Shown: piece by piece, positions 16,083 through 24,942 of the stretch | How positions within the stretch are numbered: position 1 is the first letter of the stretch | Layout: the number at the start of each line of letters is the position of its first letter | The notes under the pieces: generated by a model | What the model saw: only the letters and a program-made list of their open reading frames with translations | Databases searched by the model: none | Told to the model about the DNA's origin: nothing | Source of the DNA: Bradyrhizobium sp. WSM1417 | Lineage (GTDB): Bacteria; Pseudomonadota; Alphaproteobacteria; Rhizobiales; Xanthobacteraceae | NCBI RefSeq assembly: GCF_000515415.1 | Contig: NZ_KI911783.1 | Span: forward strand, 2,656,392-2,720,391 | DNA length: 64,000 nucleotides | Direction of reading: 5' to 3' | Translations under genes and position numbers: made by a program

Positions 16083-17726
16083 CTATTTTGCGCTCGCGAA
16101 AGCACCCGCCGCGTAGACGATTTTGCCGCCCACGACCGTCAGCAGAGACGCCGTGGCGCCAATTTGCTCGACGGGGACGGACAGGAAATCCCGATCGAGG
16201 ACCGCGAAGTCGGCGAGCTTGCCGGTCTCCAGCGTGCCGCGCCGCGTCTCGTCGAAGCAGAACCACGCGCTTCCCACGGTGTAGAGGCGCAAGGCATCTT
16301 CGCGGCTGGGTGTTTCGTCGGGGCCGCGCGTCGACAGTCCGCCGACGGTCTTGCCGTCGAGCATCCATTGCAGCGCCACGAACGGATTGTAGGATGCGAC
16401 CCGATGCGCATCCGTGCCGGCCCCGACATGGACCCCGATGCGCAACGCCGTGACGAGGGGCGGCATGCTGCGCGCGGCTTCGCCGGCCTGCGCCACGATA
16501 CGGTCGCCGCCGAGATACATCGCGTCCTGCATGGTCCAGCCGACGCCAAGGGCTTTCATGCGCGCCAGCGTCTCGGGCGAGGTGTTGTCGAGATGAGCGA
16601 TGGACCAGCGCAACGGCGCGAGCGGCGTCTCCTTGTTGACCTCGTCATAGAGGTCCAGCAGGTGATGGACGGATTTGTCTTCCTGCCAGTGGATGGTGAC
16701 TGTCAGTCCTTGCTTGGCCGCCCAGCGAATGATTTCGCGGAACTTGTCCTTGGCGGCCGCGTCGGGCGCATTGTTGTTGTACATGGCGCCGGTGATCCGC
16801 TCGCCTAGTCCGTTGAACCGCAGCATGTCGTCGCCGAATCCCATCGGCAGGAACGGCGTGAGAGACTTGTACTCATCGAATTCCGCGCCGACATTCTGGG
16901 CGAACAGGCTGAAGGCAACCCGAACCGACAGCGATTTTTCACGCCAGAGCTTTTGCAGGGCGGCGTAATGGCTGGGATAAATGCTGAAGCCGCCGGGATC
17001 CACGATCCCGGTCACGCCAAGACGATTGAGCTCCGTGAAGAACTGCCGGGTCCCGGCGACATTCTCTTCGAAATTCGGCCTCGGCAGCCGATCGAACAGC
17101 GCGGAGATACTGACAATGGAGCCGTTGAGCCAGCCCGTGGTGTCGCCCGACGCGGCCGTGATACCGGCCGGCAACTGATCCGCGGACATCCCGAGCGCTT
17201 GTTGCGCCTTCGGCGTCATCAGCACTGCCGAATAGAACAGCTGGATGTAAGCCGGATTGTCGGGAACGGCCGACATCACCTCGGCGAGCGCTGGCCGCCG
17301 CTTCTCCGCAAATTGCAATTCGCTCCAGCCACCGGCCACGATGATCCAGGCCGCCGGCCGCGCTTTTGCCGCCTGGCGCAAGCGTTCCATGGCCTCGGGA
17401 ATCGTCTTTGCGCCGATCCAGTTGACCTCGGTCGCGTAGGTGAGGCCGGCGCGCACCGCGTGAATATGGGAATCGATCAATCCCGGAATGATGGTGCGTC
17501 CACCTGCGTCGACACGGCGCGTCGCGGGCCCGATCAGGCCTTCCATGGCATCGTTGCTGCCAATTGCGACGATCTTGCCGTCGCGGACTGCGAGCGCCTG
17601 CGCGATCGTCGATGCGGGATCCAGCGTCACGAGCTTTGCGTTCGTGACAACGAGGTCGGCCTTTTGTGCGTAAGCCAAACTGGCCCAGCACGAGATCAGC
17701 AAAATCGCCAGAAGCTTGCGCATCAT
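16083..17726 (-). CDS. Exported amidohydrolase family 3 protein
   Basis: A 547-residue metal-dependent hydrolase of the YtcJ-like amidohydrolase 3 family. A signal peptide (MMRKLLAILLISCWASLAYA) is followed by ADLVVTNAKLVTLDP, the N-terminal beta-sandwich. The metal motif appears as IPGLIDSHIHAV near residue 82, further His at VTIHWQED and SIAHLDN, and the late Asp at GAGTDAHR near 450; the protein closes with KLADFAVLDRDFLSVP. The long ORF starts 44 codons earlier, but those are Arg-rich and precede the signal peptide. Substrate unknown. Confidence 0.85.
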   Translation of the reverse strand: MMRKLLAILLISCWASLAYAQKADLVVTNAKLVTLDPASTIAQALAVRDGKIVAIGSNDAMEGLIGPATRRVDAGGRTIIPGLIDSHIHAVRAGLTYATEVNWIGAKTIPEAMERLRQAAKARPAAWIIVAGGWSELQFAEKRRPALAEVMSAVPDNPAYIQLFYSAVLMTPKAQQALGMSADQLPAGITAASGDTTGWLNGSIVSISALFDRLPRPNFEENVAGTRQFFTELNRLGVTGIVDPGGFSIYPSHYAALQKLWREKSLSVRVAFSLFAQNVGAEFDEYKSLTPFLPMGFGDDMLRFNGLGERITGAMYNNNAPDAAAKDKFREIIRWAAKQGLTVTIHWQEDKSVHHLLDLYDEVNKETPLAPLRWSIAHLDNTSPETLARMKALGVGWTMQDAMYLGGDRIVAQAGEAARSMPPLVTALRIGVHVGAGTDAHRVASYNPFVALQWMLDGKTVGGLSTRGPDETPSREDALRLYTVGSAWFCFDETRRGTLETGKLADFAVLDRDFLSVPVEQIGATASLLTVVGGKIVYAAGAFASAK

Positions 17727-17988
17727 CAGTCCCGAAATGAGAGAGGCCGAAGCGGCGCCACACATCCGCCGCCGGATGCGCCCGCGGACATCGCGTGTCG
17801 CAACGGGGAGTGTGGTGATCCTGACCGTGTCTGGCACCAACAAAATCGGCCGGTCCACCGGAAAATTTGGTGACGGCTCAAGCAGTTGATGTTACAGCCC
17901 GCCTTCTGCTGCCGACTATCGGGTACGTGCCGATAGCCACGGCATCGAGAAGATCGGAGATATGCTGCTCAAGAAGCTCGGTACCTGA

Positions 17989-19398
17989 TCAGTTGAGCCG
18001 CCGCTCGATAAGGCGCTGCACCCAATGTTCAATTGTAGCGCTCGGGATTGTGACGCCGCCAAATGAAACGAACAGATCGGCGACCGCCTTTTCGACGGCG
18101 GGAGCGAGCGCGGACAGGGGCGTGTCGAGCGGGATCTCCACCTGCGCGGTGATCTGATCATCATGTGCCGTACCGCCCATGATCGTATCGAATGGATCGG
18201 CCCACCGCGAGAGCTGACGCCCGGCAAGTCCCTTCCAGCGAAATGCAAACGCGAGCGTCGTTTTATCTGGCTCCCAACCGAGTGCCTTCGCGTATGAAAT
18301 ACCGACGGCAATTGCTTCGGCAACGCGAATGATAGTTATGACTGGATCAAGCGCAGTTCCAGGCTGAACTCGATCTGGAACGCCGTCATCCTGAAGCACC
18401 CGGTGTAGGTAGAATTCGCCTTTTGGGTTGAGCCTCCAATAGTCCAGGTGAGCGGACCACCCTGTCACGATTGAGAAAATCAACGCCTCGAGGCATCCGC
18501 CTGTCACCTTGGGGCGATTGCGCGCGTCGCTTGCCGCTCGAGTGTCGTGCCAAACTGGCCAGCCCGTATAATTCGGATTGCTTGATGCGATCGTATTTAT
18601 GAATGTTTGATCCGGTTTCGCTGCGGGATGCGCTGGCTCAATGACGAGAGCCACACTCCATGAACCGAAGTCCACAAGCTGTTGTTCTTCGGCGCTGAGT
18701 TGTCTTGCGCCGATGGCGCTCGAAAACAGCTTCTCGCCCTCGTCGAGAAGAGTGGTGCTGCGCTCTGAGAGTGTCGGTACGGGAGGCGGTAGGGACGTGC
18801 CGTACTGAGCAAGGCTTGCGAGCAAGCCGGGCAAGTCGCGGCCGGCAAGATGCCGCCGCAGGAAGCGGCCAATGTCGGCCTCGCGATTGTCAAAGCAGAT
18901 CTCTAGAATATCGCGCCAGTCAGCCGGTCTCGCTTCGGACGAACTCGGAACGCCGTTAGAGGCAAGTGTGCGGAAGTAAACTGCTCCGACCCGAATTCTT
19001 GTTCGACCTCCATCCTGGAGATCGCGCGTAGCTGCGACCGGGGTCTTCACGCCCGGTGGGACGACGATCACCGGATGCTCCTTGCCATCGCGGGAGCCAA
19101 ACGCGACAGCAATCTCAAATGGCTCCTGCGAATAGCGCGAGATGATTGCTTGGATGTCATCGAGATTGAAGATTGCCCGTACATTCGCAGGTCTATTGGC
19201 AGTATCAGGCGCGAGCGTCTTATCGTCGAAGCCGATCAGCATATATCCGCCATTTCGATTGCGGAGCGCGAATGTGGCTTTGACAATTTTTTCGATGCCC
19301 GCAGGTTGAGCCGGGTCGATCCACGTCTTTATTTCGACATTGAGTGCTTCAGCAGGAGAAGCGACTAAGCTGTCGATAACTGATTGTTCGAATTGCAT
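17989..19398 (-). CDS. AlbA_2 (Schlafen-like) domain protein
   Basis: A 469-residue protein. Residues 10-140 carry an AlbA_2-type fold: ALNVEIKTWID, then KATFALRNRNGGYMLIGFDD, the signature where a conserved Glu-x-Lys and an N-GG-x-IG loop lie close together. Such domains occur in regulators and in anti-phage or plasmid-maintenance proteins. The remainder (residues 160-469) is unassigned, with a Trp-rich middle (GWSAHLDYWRLNPKGEFYLHRVL). The start at 19398 is preferred over 19443. First gene of an AT-richer segment with non-core genes. Role in defence is only inferred from company. Confidence 0.7.
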   Translation of the reverse strand: MQFEQSVIDSLVASPAEALNVEIKTWIDPAQPAGIEKIVKATFALRNRNGGYMLIGFDDKTLAPDTANRPANVRAIFNLDDIQAIISRYSQEPFEIAVAFGSRDGKEHPVIVVPPGVKTPVAATRDLQDGGRTRIRVGAVYFRTLASNGVPSSSEARPADWRDILEICFDNREADIGRFLRRHLAGRDLPGLLASLAQYGTSLPPPVPTLSERSTTLLDEGEKLFSSAIGARQLSAEEQQLVDFGSWSVALVIEPAHPAAKPDQTFINTIASSNPNYTGWPVWHDTRAASDARNRPKVTGGCLEALIFSIVTGWSAHLDYWRLNPKGEFYLHRVLQDDGVPDRVQPGTALDPVITIIRVAEAIAVGISYAKALGWEPDKTTLAFAFRWKGLAGRQLSRWADPFDTIMGGTAHDDQITAQVEIPLDTPLSALAPAVEKAVADLFVSFGGVTIPSATIEHWVQRLIERRLN

Positions 19399-19858
19399 CT
19401 TGAGTAATGAGTGAGTGGGTGATTGGCCAAGCGCGGAACGCAAAAGGAAATCCTATGTTGACGCGACCTAGACAGTCAACCATGGAGCGCATAGATTTAT
19501 AGTTGTACCCTGTAGAAACGAGCAGCCGGTCAGGAATGCACCGTAAGCGCTCCGCTGGTTTAATGCGAGCACTCCACGGCCGACGCAAAAGCGTCGGATG
19601 CGCATAAGCCGAAAGCCATCACGCGTATCTGTTGGAAGGTCGCTCGATCAAAATCAGTTTCTCGGAAATTACGGTGACAGTGCACTCAATTGTGAGCCTT
19701 CGAACGCGCGAAAGCGGTCGGGCTCATTGAGTGCACCGTTACGGTAATCCAGTAGCGGGTGCACTAGACCGCAGACGCGGACGGAAATGGAGTGAATTTT
19801 TCCGCAATTTCTAACCGTTTCGATCAGTAGTATAACCCACCTTTGAAGGTTGAGAATC
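19399..19858. other. Long intergenic region in the accessory segment
   Basis: About 460 bases with no convincing gene. It contains one copy of a palindromic repeat (19668-19745) and otherwise AT-rich sequence that presumably holds divergent promoters for the AlbA_2 and HNH-like genes. Confidence 0.6.
19668..19745. repeat. Palindromic repeat element, copy 1
   Basis: An imperfect inverted repeat: GTGCACTCAAT with TGAGCC on the left arm, GGCTCATTGAGTGCAC on the right arm, and the tip TTCGAACGCGCGAAAGCGG between. The tip and part of the arms recur at 22383-22452. Size and structure fit a REP- or MITE-like element. Confidence 0.6.
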
Positions 19859-20716
19859 GTGGCGCTCATTGATCCGAACAGAGTTAGATATCCCCCCGTT
19901 GGTCGCTGTATCTATTGCGATGGCACTGAAGGTCTCTCGCGCGAACACATCATTCCGTACTCGCTGGGGGGAACGTGGGTCTTGCAAAAGTCAAGCTGCA
20001 CGGCGTGCTCTCACATCACGAGGGACATAGAGCAGGATGTTGCTCAGAAGATGCTCGGCACCATGCGGGCGCAATTTGGCTTTCCAACTCGTCGGAAGAA
20101 GAACCGCAAGAGCCACGCGCGGTTTTCGGTACATCGCGGCACCGGGCGACAGGACCTCACGGTCCCGATGGATCAGAGCCCAACATCCCCGGTGGCGCTT
20201 CCAGTGCTGCCGCCGCCCCTTATTCTATCTAGTATAGAGCCGGTCACAGGACCGACAGAAATCGAGATGCAGATTTGGACTATTGAACCCGTCGGCGACC
20301 AAAAAGAGCGGTTCATTGCCTTACTTGGACCGGAAGGTGGCTCCGTATCGGTCGAAATGAACTTCCCGTTTCGGTCTTTCTTCAGAATGCTTGCCAAGAT
20401 CGCCCACTCCGCTGCAGTAGCACTGTTCGGGGTTGACAGTTTTAAGCCCCTGCTGCGCGAACAAATACTAGGAACCGCGCGGCTAGACATCTCACATGTC
20501 GTTGGTGGCTGGACGAAGATCGCAGCAGCCCGACCGGAGATGCCGTGGGCTATTGAGCCTGGGATCTACGACTGCAAAGACAAACGATATCTCACAATGA
20601 AGATCGAACCGCTTCGTAACTTCCAAACGCCCTGCTACTGGGTCGTGGTGGCGGAAGCGTCGGACGAACTGGTGATGAGAGTTCTCGGCCGTGACCCGCG
20701 TATGATAAGCCAGTGA
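19859..20716 (+). CDS. HNH endonuclease-like protein
   Basis: A 285-residue protein. The N-terminus holds an HNH-type zinc finger: CIYC near residue 16, then SREHIIPYSLGG near 26 with the catalytic His, and SSCTAC near 45 as the second zinc pair. The Asn that normally follows the last Cys is Ser here (CSHIT), so activity is uncertain. The remaining 220 residues are unassigned. The GTG at 19859 is preferred because AAGG lies 9 bases upstream; a TTG at 19850 is the alternative. Codon use is less GC-rich than in the neighbouring core genes. Confidence 0.65.
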   Translation: MALIDPNRVRYPPVGRCIYCDGTEGLSREHIIPYSLGGTWVLQKSSCTACSHITRDIEQDVAQKMLGTMRAQFGFPTRRKKNRKSHARFSVHRGTGRQDLTVPMDQSPTSPVALPVLPPPLILSSIEPVTGPTEIEMQIWTIEPVGDQKERFIALLGPEGGSVSVEMNFPFRSFFRMLAKIAHSAAVALFGVDSFKPLLREQILGTARLDISHVVGGWTKIAAARPEMPWAIEPGIYDCKDKRYLTMKIEPLRNFQTPCYWVVVAEASDELVMRVLGRDPRMISQ

Positions 20717-20761
20717 TGCGTTCATATCGCGCAGGGTGATACCGCCTGTGCCAGCTCCCCG

Positions 20762-21655
20762 TCATGCCTCGTCGAAATCGACGCGTCCCTCGTTGTCGCG
20801 CTTCGCCTGAAAAACGGCGATTTGAGGGTTGAGCGCCTTGGCCTTGGTGACGATGTCCTGCTTGTCGGCGTCGGTTATGGCGGCACCGAGATAGAGTTCG
20901 GTAATCTCCTCCGGATGATAGGCTAACGTGTTCCACGGCTCCTCGCCCTCCCTTAAGGGAATGACAAGGCGGTATTCACCCTCGTGCTGCCACGCGAGAG
21001 TCTTGGCATAGGCAATCTTGTCGAGCGCGGCCCGGCATCGGGCCTGGAGATTGCCGAACAAGCCGCCCGCGATGAATTCCAGCGTGTCGTCGTAAAGCGG
21101 AGGCCGCTTCTCGCCGTAGACCACGGGCTTGAATAGCTGAAATTTGGAATCTTTCGCAGGACTGGGCTCGATTCTGATGGCAATGCCCTTGTGGTTCTCG
21201 GCATAGCCGCTCCACATCGCCTCGGAATGCCGGTGGGTCGTCACGCAGAGAACACGGCAGCCCTGCATATAGTCGTTGATTTCCTTTATGAAGGAGTCCG
21301 CGCGCGCTCGCATATGCTCCACATCGAAGACCGGCTTGCCTCCCTTTGCAATCTCGGCCTTCACCATCTCGGCGGCTTGCGGGTTGGTGCGGTAGGCGTA
21401 TTGGATGAGGGCGACCTTTTCCCGCATTGGCGAGCTACACGTCGGCGGATCGTCGAGATGCTTTAAGATCACATCCGTGAAGCCGTTCGACAGCCGCGTC
21501 AGCGCGGCCTCTGTTTCTTCTGGGAAGAGGCTGTTGATGGTCAGATCTTCGATGTCGTTGAAGTCCGACGGCTTGGCGTGCTTGAAGGTCCTGTTGCCGA
21601 GCGTCAGCTTTGCGCCTTCGACATTCAGATATTTATAAAGGGGCGGCAACGACAT
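20762..21655 (-). CDS. DUF2971 domain protein
   Basis: A 297-residue cytoplasmic protein matching the DUF2971 pattern: PPLYKYLNVEGAKLTLGNRT, FKHAKPSDFNDIED, then CVTTHRHSEAMWSGYAENHK with the conserved Trp and GIAIRIEP, VVYGEKRPPLY near residue 180, and HEGEYRLVIP near 228. The biochemical function of DUF2971 is not known to me; members are scattered in accessory and defence-rich regions. It converges on the HNH-like gene, ending 45 bases from it. Confidence 0.8.
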   Translation of the reverse strand: MSLPPLYKYLNVEGAKLTLGNRTFKHAKPSDFNDIEDLTINSLFPEETEAALTRLSNGFTDVILKHLDDPPTCSSPMREKVALIQYAYRTNPQAAEMVKAEIAKGGKPVFDVEHMRARADSFIKEINDYMQGCRVLCVTTHRHSEAMWSGYAENHKGIAIRIEPSPAKDSKFQLFKPVVYGEKRPPLYDDTLEFIAGGLFGNLQARCRAALDKIAYAKTLAWQHEGEYRLVIPLREGEEPWNTLAYHPEEITELYLGAAITDADKQDIVTKAKALNPQIAVFQAKRDNEGRVDFDEA

Positions 21656-21762
21656 GGGTCACCCGCGGGGCCAATGCGATAATAGAATCCGCCAAATCTG
21701 CCATCCTTCCGGTGTCCGTGGAAGAACGTTGCATTCACAAATGGATCGATCGGATCGCGCCC

Positions 21763-21787
21763 AGCAATACGGTGACACCGTATTGCT
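21763..21787. repeat. Perfect 11-base inverted repeat
   Basis: AGCAATACGGT, spacer GAC, ACCGTATTGCT. It lies between the start of the DUF2971 gene and the end of the small membrane protein gene. It may be an operator or terminator; there is no T-run after it in either direction. Its ACGGTGACA core also occurs at the edge of the repeat at 19668. Confidence 0.5.
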
Positions 21788-21855
21788 CAATGAGAGGGAC
21801 GAAATGTAACCAAAGGAATTGCACTGGCTAGACTTCCGGGGCGCGCCTTATCTCT

Positions 21856-22293
21856 CTACCCGCCGGCCTTGGTGCCAAAATAGAACCCTATCACTACTAG
21901 AGCGATCTCCTTGAGCCACGACGCCGGAGAGTCGCTCAGAAATGACGCCAGGCAGAAGGCGCCTATGACGAAGAACGCCAAGTTCGCCTTGATGTCCATT
22001 GCGCCGAATGCGAAAGTATCTTTAGTAACCCCGATGATTTGTGAGAACCAATAGATCACAAACAAGATGATAACCAGCTGTAGGATCGGGCGCGTGAAGG
22101 TCCAGATCCGCAACATCGCGCCAGAAATATCTTCTCCTACGGTCCTCATGACCTCGTTGGTGCTGTCCCCGGCACGAAACCTGAAGTAGACGTTCAGTCC
22201 ATATAGGGTGACGTATGCGATTCCCAGAAAAACTAGGGCTGTGATCATCCAGCCGATTACAGAGTTTGGATCGTACCTGAGCTGCTCTGTCAT
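21856..22293 (-). CDS. Small integral membrane protein, unknown
   Basis: A 145-residue protein with about four transmembrane segments: SVIGWMITALVFLGIAYVTL, PILQLVIILFVIYWFSQIIG, ANLAFFVIGAFCLASFL and WLKEIALVVIGFYFGTKAGG. The soluble loop after the first helix is charged (RFRAGDSTNEVMRTVGED). The start at 22293 is chosen at MTEQLRYDP; 20 upstream codons would be non-conserved. No family was recognised. Small membrane proteins often act as effectors next to sensor proteins in accessory islands, but nothing here proves it. Confidence 0.6.
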   Translation of the reverse strand: MTEQLRYDPNSVIGWMITALVFLGIAYVTLYGLNVYFRFRAGDSTNEVMRTVGEDISGAMLRIWTFTRPILQLVIILFVIYWFSQIIGVTKDTFAFGAMDIKANLAFFVIGAFCLASFLSDSPASWLKEIALVVIGFYFGTKAGG

Positions 22294-22382
22294 GTGAAAA
22301 GCCTTTTGTTTCAAGCAATTACTAGTTGTAGCACGAGAAATGGGCTCCGGCAAAGTTCAGCTGTGTTGCGCAATTTTGGTAC

Positions 22383-22452
22383 AATGACAGAGCACTTCAT
22401 CAATGAGCCTTCGAACCCGCGAAAACGGCCGGTGTGATTGCACTGTCACCGT
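22383..22452. repeat. Palindromic repeat element, copy 2
   Basis: Contains TGACAGAGCA on the left and TGCACTGTCA on the right as imperfect inverted arms, with the tip GAGCCTTCGAACCCGCGAAA matching copy 1 (GAGCCTTCGAACGCGCGAAA) at all but one base. It lies in the short divergent spacer between the membrane protein gene and the unknown gene at 22471. Confidence 0.6.
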
Positions 22453-22470
22453 CTGTAAGGATGAGTTGAT

Positions 22471-23331
22471 ATGAGTGCTCTCACCTATTTGGCAGTCTGG
22501 CGCCTTATCTCCGGCAGAATTCGCGGGATTGAGAAGGCGGCTCTGGTGCATGCTGGTTTCTTAGCAGGTAGCGGCAAGTCGGCTCACGGCGCGGACAAGG
22601 ACCTGCAGCGTCATTGTGTAGACATCCTGGATAGCATCGAAAAGTTTCAGAAATCGTTCGGAAAGTTGCTTCCCGACGCTGCGCATATCGCAATCGAAAG
22701 TTTCGTCGCCGATGCCGGAAGCCAGATACGCGGTAACACAGCTGGCGACGCGATGTTGGTCCGTACGGTTATCGTGAAGCTCGTGGCCTTCGAGGCTGAG
22801 ATGACCTTCTGCCTTAACAGTCCGACGGAGAGCGTCCGTTCAGCATCTGAACTAGCATTCATGCACCTTCAGCGACTTATTGTGGTGGATGAAGAATATC
22901 GAAACAAATGGCAGACAGCGTTCGCCACTCATGAGACGCATTGCGAAAGACTAGGCGGAGTGCATCTTCTTTGGCACGGTATTTGGGCTTTTAAGGTCGA
23001 TGCCAGCGGAGGAAAGACGGACCTAGTGTATCAAGAGCCGCTTCGGACTGGCACAATCCCCGTTGCTCTTGGAATGGTGCTGACGGAGTGGAAGAGGGCT
23101 GCTAGTAAAGCTGAGGAGGCATTTGCAGACGCAAAGCAACAGGCCGCCATCTATTCCGGCGGGGTGCTCGGTGGTGTAGAGTTGGCAACGCACCGCTACC
23201 TTGTGATAGTTACCAAGAACCAGATTGTGCCGCCAGCGGACATCATTGATGGTGGGGTTGTCTACCGACACATCAACATCGCAGTTGATCCCCAATCGCC
23301 TTCCGTGACTGCAAGGAAGTTGGCAAAGTAA
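22471..23331 (+). CDS. Hypothetical 286-residue protein
   Basis: No known family was recognised. The N-terminal half is helical (IEKAALVHAGFLAGSGKSAH, DILDSIEKFQKSFGKLLP) and the C-terminal half mixed, with SKAEEAFADAKQQAAIYSGG and a final beta-rich stretch (HRYLVIVTKNQIVPPADIID). No signal peptide and no transmembrane helix. It diverges from the membrane protein gene across repeat copy 2, and ends 75 bases before a tRNA-Ile2 gene. Base composition resembles the rest of the accessory segment. Confidence 0.6.
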   Translation: MSALTYLAVWRLISGRIRGIEKAALVHAGFLAGSGKSAHGADKDLQRHCVDILDSIEKFQKSFGKLLPDAAHIAIESFVADAGSQIRGNTAGDAMLVRTVIVKLVAFEAEMTFCLNSPTESVRSASELAFMHLQRLIVVDEEYRNKWQTAFATHETHCERLGGVHLLWHGIWAFKVDASGGKTDLVYQEPLRTGTIPVALGMVLTEWKRAASKAEEAFADAKQQAAIYSGGVLGGVELATHRYLVIVTKNQIVPPADIIDGGVVYRHINIAVDPQSPSVTARKLAK

Positions 23332-23406
23332 GGTGTTACCTTGCAAGACACCGAGGTGACGCACAATCTGCGGGTCACATCGTCTTTGCTTTAGTCTTTC
23401 GGAAGC

Positions 23407-23482
23407 TGGTGGGCCCGGCAGGACTCGAACCTGCAACCAGACCGTTATGAGCGGCCGGCTCTAACCATTGAGCTACAGGCCC
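23407..23482 (-). tRNA. tRNA-Ile2 (CAT anticodon)
   Basis: A full cloverleaf with encoded CCA. The acceptor pair is GGGCCTG/CGGGCCC, the D stem GCTC/GAGC, the anticodon stem GGCCG/CGGTC with loop CTCATAA, and the T arm GCAGG-TTCGAGT-CCTGC. The anticodon is CAT. The short D loop (AATGGTTA) and general similarity to E. coli tRNA-Ile2 suggest the lysidine-modified isoleucine tRNA rather than elongator Met. Its 3' end faces the accessory segment, the usual side for island integration. Confidence 0.88.
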
Positions 23483-23860
23483 CGCCGCGAGACGGCCCGC
23501 GGGAGGCGCGGCCGGCAACGGTGCGCGGTTCGTTTACAGGGACGGAGGCGGGGGTGCAATGCTGGCTCGGGCGGTCGGAAACGCCGGCGTGGCAAGGCCC
23601 GATTTTTTTGAATAACCGAAATTGGCGATGATGCCCTTATAGTCCTGTTTTGCCCGACGGCGCAAGCCCACCTCGCCGAGCCTTCGCCCTCGCTCCTGGC
23701 AATCGCGTCAGCGGGCTCGGTTTCGATTCTGTAACCCCTTGTGATCCCTAGATCTTTCTACTGTGCATGGGGTTGTTTTCGCACATTTTGTTGGGAGGGG
23801 TCTTCCGATCCCCTCCGATGTCGCGTTGACGCACTGCAGGCGCGCGGCAGTTCCACAGCG
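23483..23860. other. Intergenic region upstream of the tRNA
   Basis: About 380 bases that must include the tRNA promoter (minus strand) and the end of the TctC-type transcript. I see no gene, strong hairpin or repeat in it. Confidence 0.5.
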
Positions 23861-24835
23861 CTAGTCCACCGACACGCCGGCGAACTCCACCACCTTGCGC
23901 CACTTCTCGGTCTCGTCGGTGACGAGCTTGCCGAACTCGGCCGGCGTCATCGGCTTGGGGATGCCGCCGGTCTCGGTGAGGCGCGCGACCAGCTTCGGGT
24001 CCTTCAGCGCCTCGTTGACGGCCTTGTTGAGGATCTCGATCACGTCGGCCGGCGTGCCCTTCGGCGCGGAGATGCCGTAGAAGCCGACCGATTCGAAGCC
24101 GGGCAACGTCTCGGCGATCGCGGGAACGTCAGGCACGCTCGGCCAGCGCTGCGGCGAGGTGACACCGAGCGCGCGAACATTGCCGCCCTTGGCCTGCTCC
24201 ATCGCGGAGGGGAGGTTGTCGAAGATCAGCTGCACCTTGTTGGAGATGATGTCGGGGAACGCGATCGCAGATCCCCGATAGGGCACGTGCACCATGTCGC
24301 ACTTGCTCATCACCTTGAACAGCTCCGCCGACATGTGCACCGAGGTGCCGTTGCCGGACGAGGCAAAGGAGATTTTGCCGGGATTGGCCTTGCAGTAGTC
24401 GATGAACTCCTGAACCGTCTTGGCCGGGAAGGCGTTGGAGACCACCAGCATGTTGGTAAGCTGCATGATGCTCGCCACCGGCACCGTGTCGCGCAGGAAG
24501 TCGAACGGCAGCTTCTTGTAGAGCGAGGTCGAGATCGCGTTGTTGGGCGCGACGAACAGCAGCGTGTAGCCGTCCGGCGGTGAGGTGATCGCGGCAGCGG
24601 CCGCGATGTTGCCGCCGGAGCCGGTGCGGTTCTCGACGATGAATTGCTGGCCGAAGCGGTCGGTCAGCCACTGCGCCATGATCCGCGCCACGATGTCGAC
24701 CGGGCCGCCGGCGGAGAAGCCGATGATCCAGTGCACGGGACGGTCGGGATAAGCGGCGGAGGCGGGAGGTGCGGCGCCCAACAGCGTTGAAAGGAAAACC
24801 AGCCCGAAAACACTGTTACGCAAAATTCGCAACAT
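23861..24835 (-). CDS. Tripartite tricarboxylate transporter substrate-binding protein (Bug/TctC family)
   Basis: A 324-residue periplasmic binding protein. Signal peptide at residues 1-28 (NSVFGLVFLSTLLGAAPPASA), then the Bug signature YPDRPVHWIIGFSAGGPVDIVARI, VENRTGSGGNIAAAA, LKDPKLVARL and PMTPAEFGKLV near the end. The family binds carboxylates such as citrate, tricarballylate or nicotinate and often has no adjacent permease, as here. The start at 24835 fits the signal peptide; an upstream ATG adds 12 residues. Diverges from a TAXI-type binding protein. Confidence 0.9.
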   Translation of the reverse strand: MLRILRNSVFGLVFLSTLLGAAPPASAAYPDRPVHWIIGFSAGGPVDIVARIMAQWLTDRFGQQFIVENRTGSGGNIAAAAAITSPPDGYTLLFVAPNNAISTSLYKKLPFDFLRDTVPVASIMQLTNMLVVSNAFPAKTVQEFIDYCKANPGKISFASSGNGTSVHMSAELFKVMSKCDMVHVPYRGSAIAFPDIISNKVQLIFDNLPSAMEQAKGGNVRALGVTSPQRWPSVPDVPAIAETLPGFESVGFYGISAPKGTPADVIEILNKAVNEALKDPKLVARLTETGGIPKPMTPAEFGKLVTDETEKWRKVVEFAGVSVD

Positions 24836-24942
24836 GACGCCTCCCATTGTTCTATTGTCGTTGGGCTGCATGCTTTCACAAAATCGGGGCGCTGCCTACA
24901 TCGCCGCAAGTCGATGTTGACGCGCCCCCGCCGGGACCGACC

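Noticed and set aside
17860..17990. Possible attachment-site duplicate of the tRNA 3' end
   Set aside because: No segment here matches the tRNA end beyond a few bases; TGGTGACGG is too short and different.
23023..23436. Minus-strand ORF starting with a VRVLPGPP-type sequence
   Set aside because: It reads through the tRNA gene, a common false protein start, and overlaps the 286-residue gene on the other strand.
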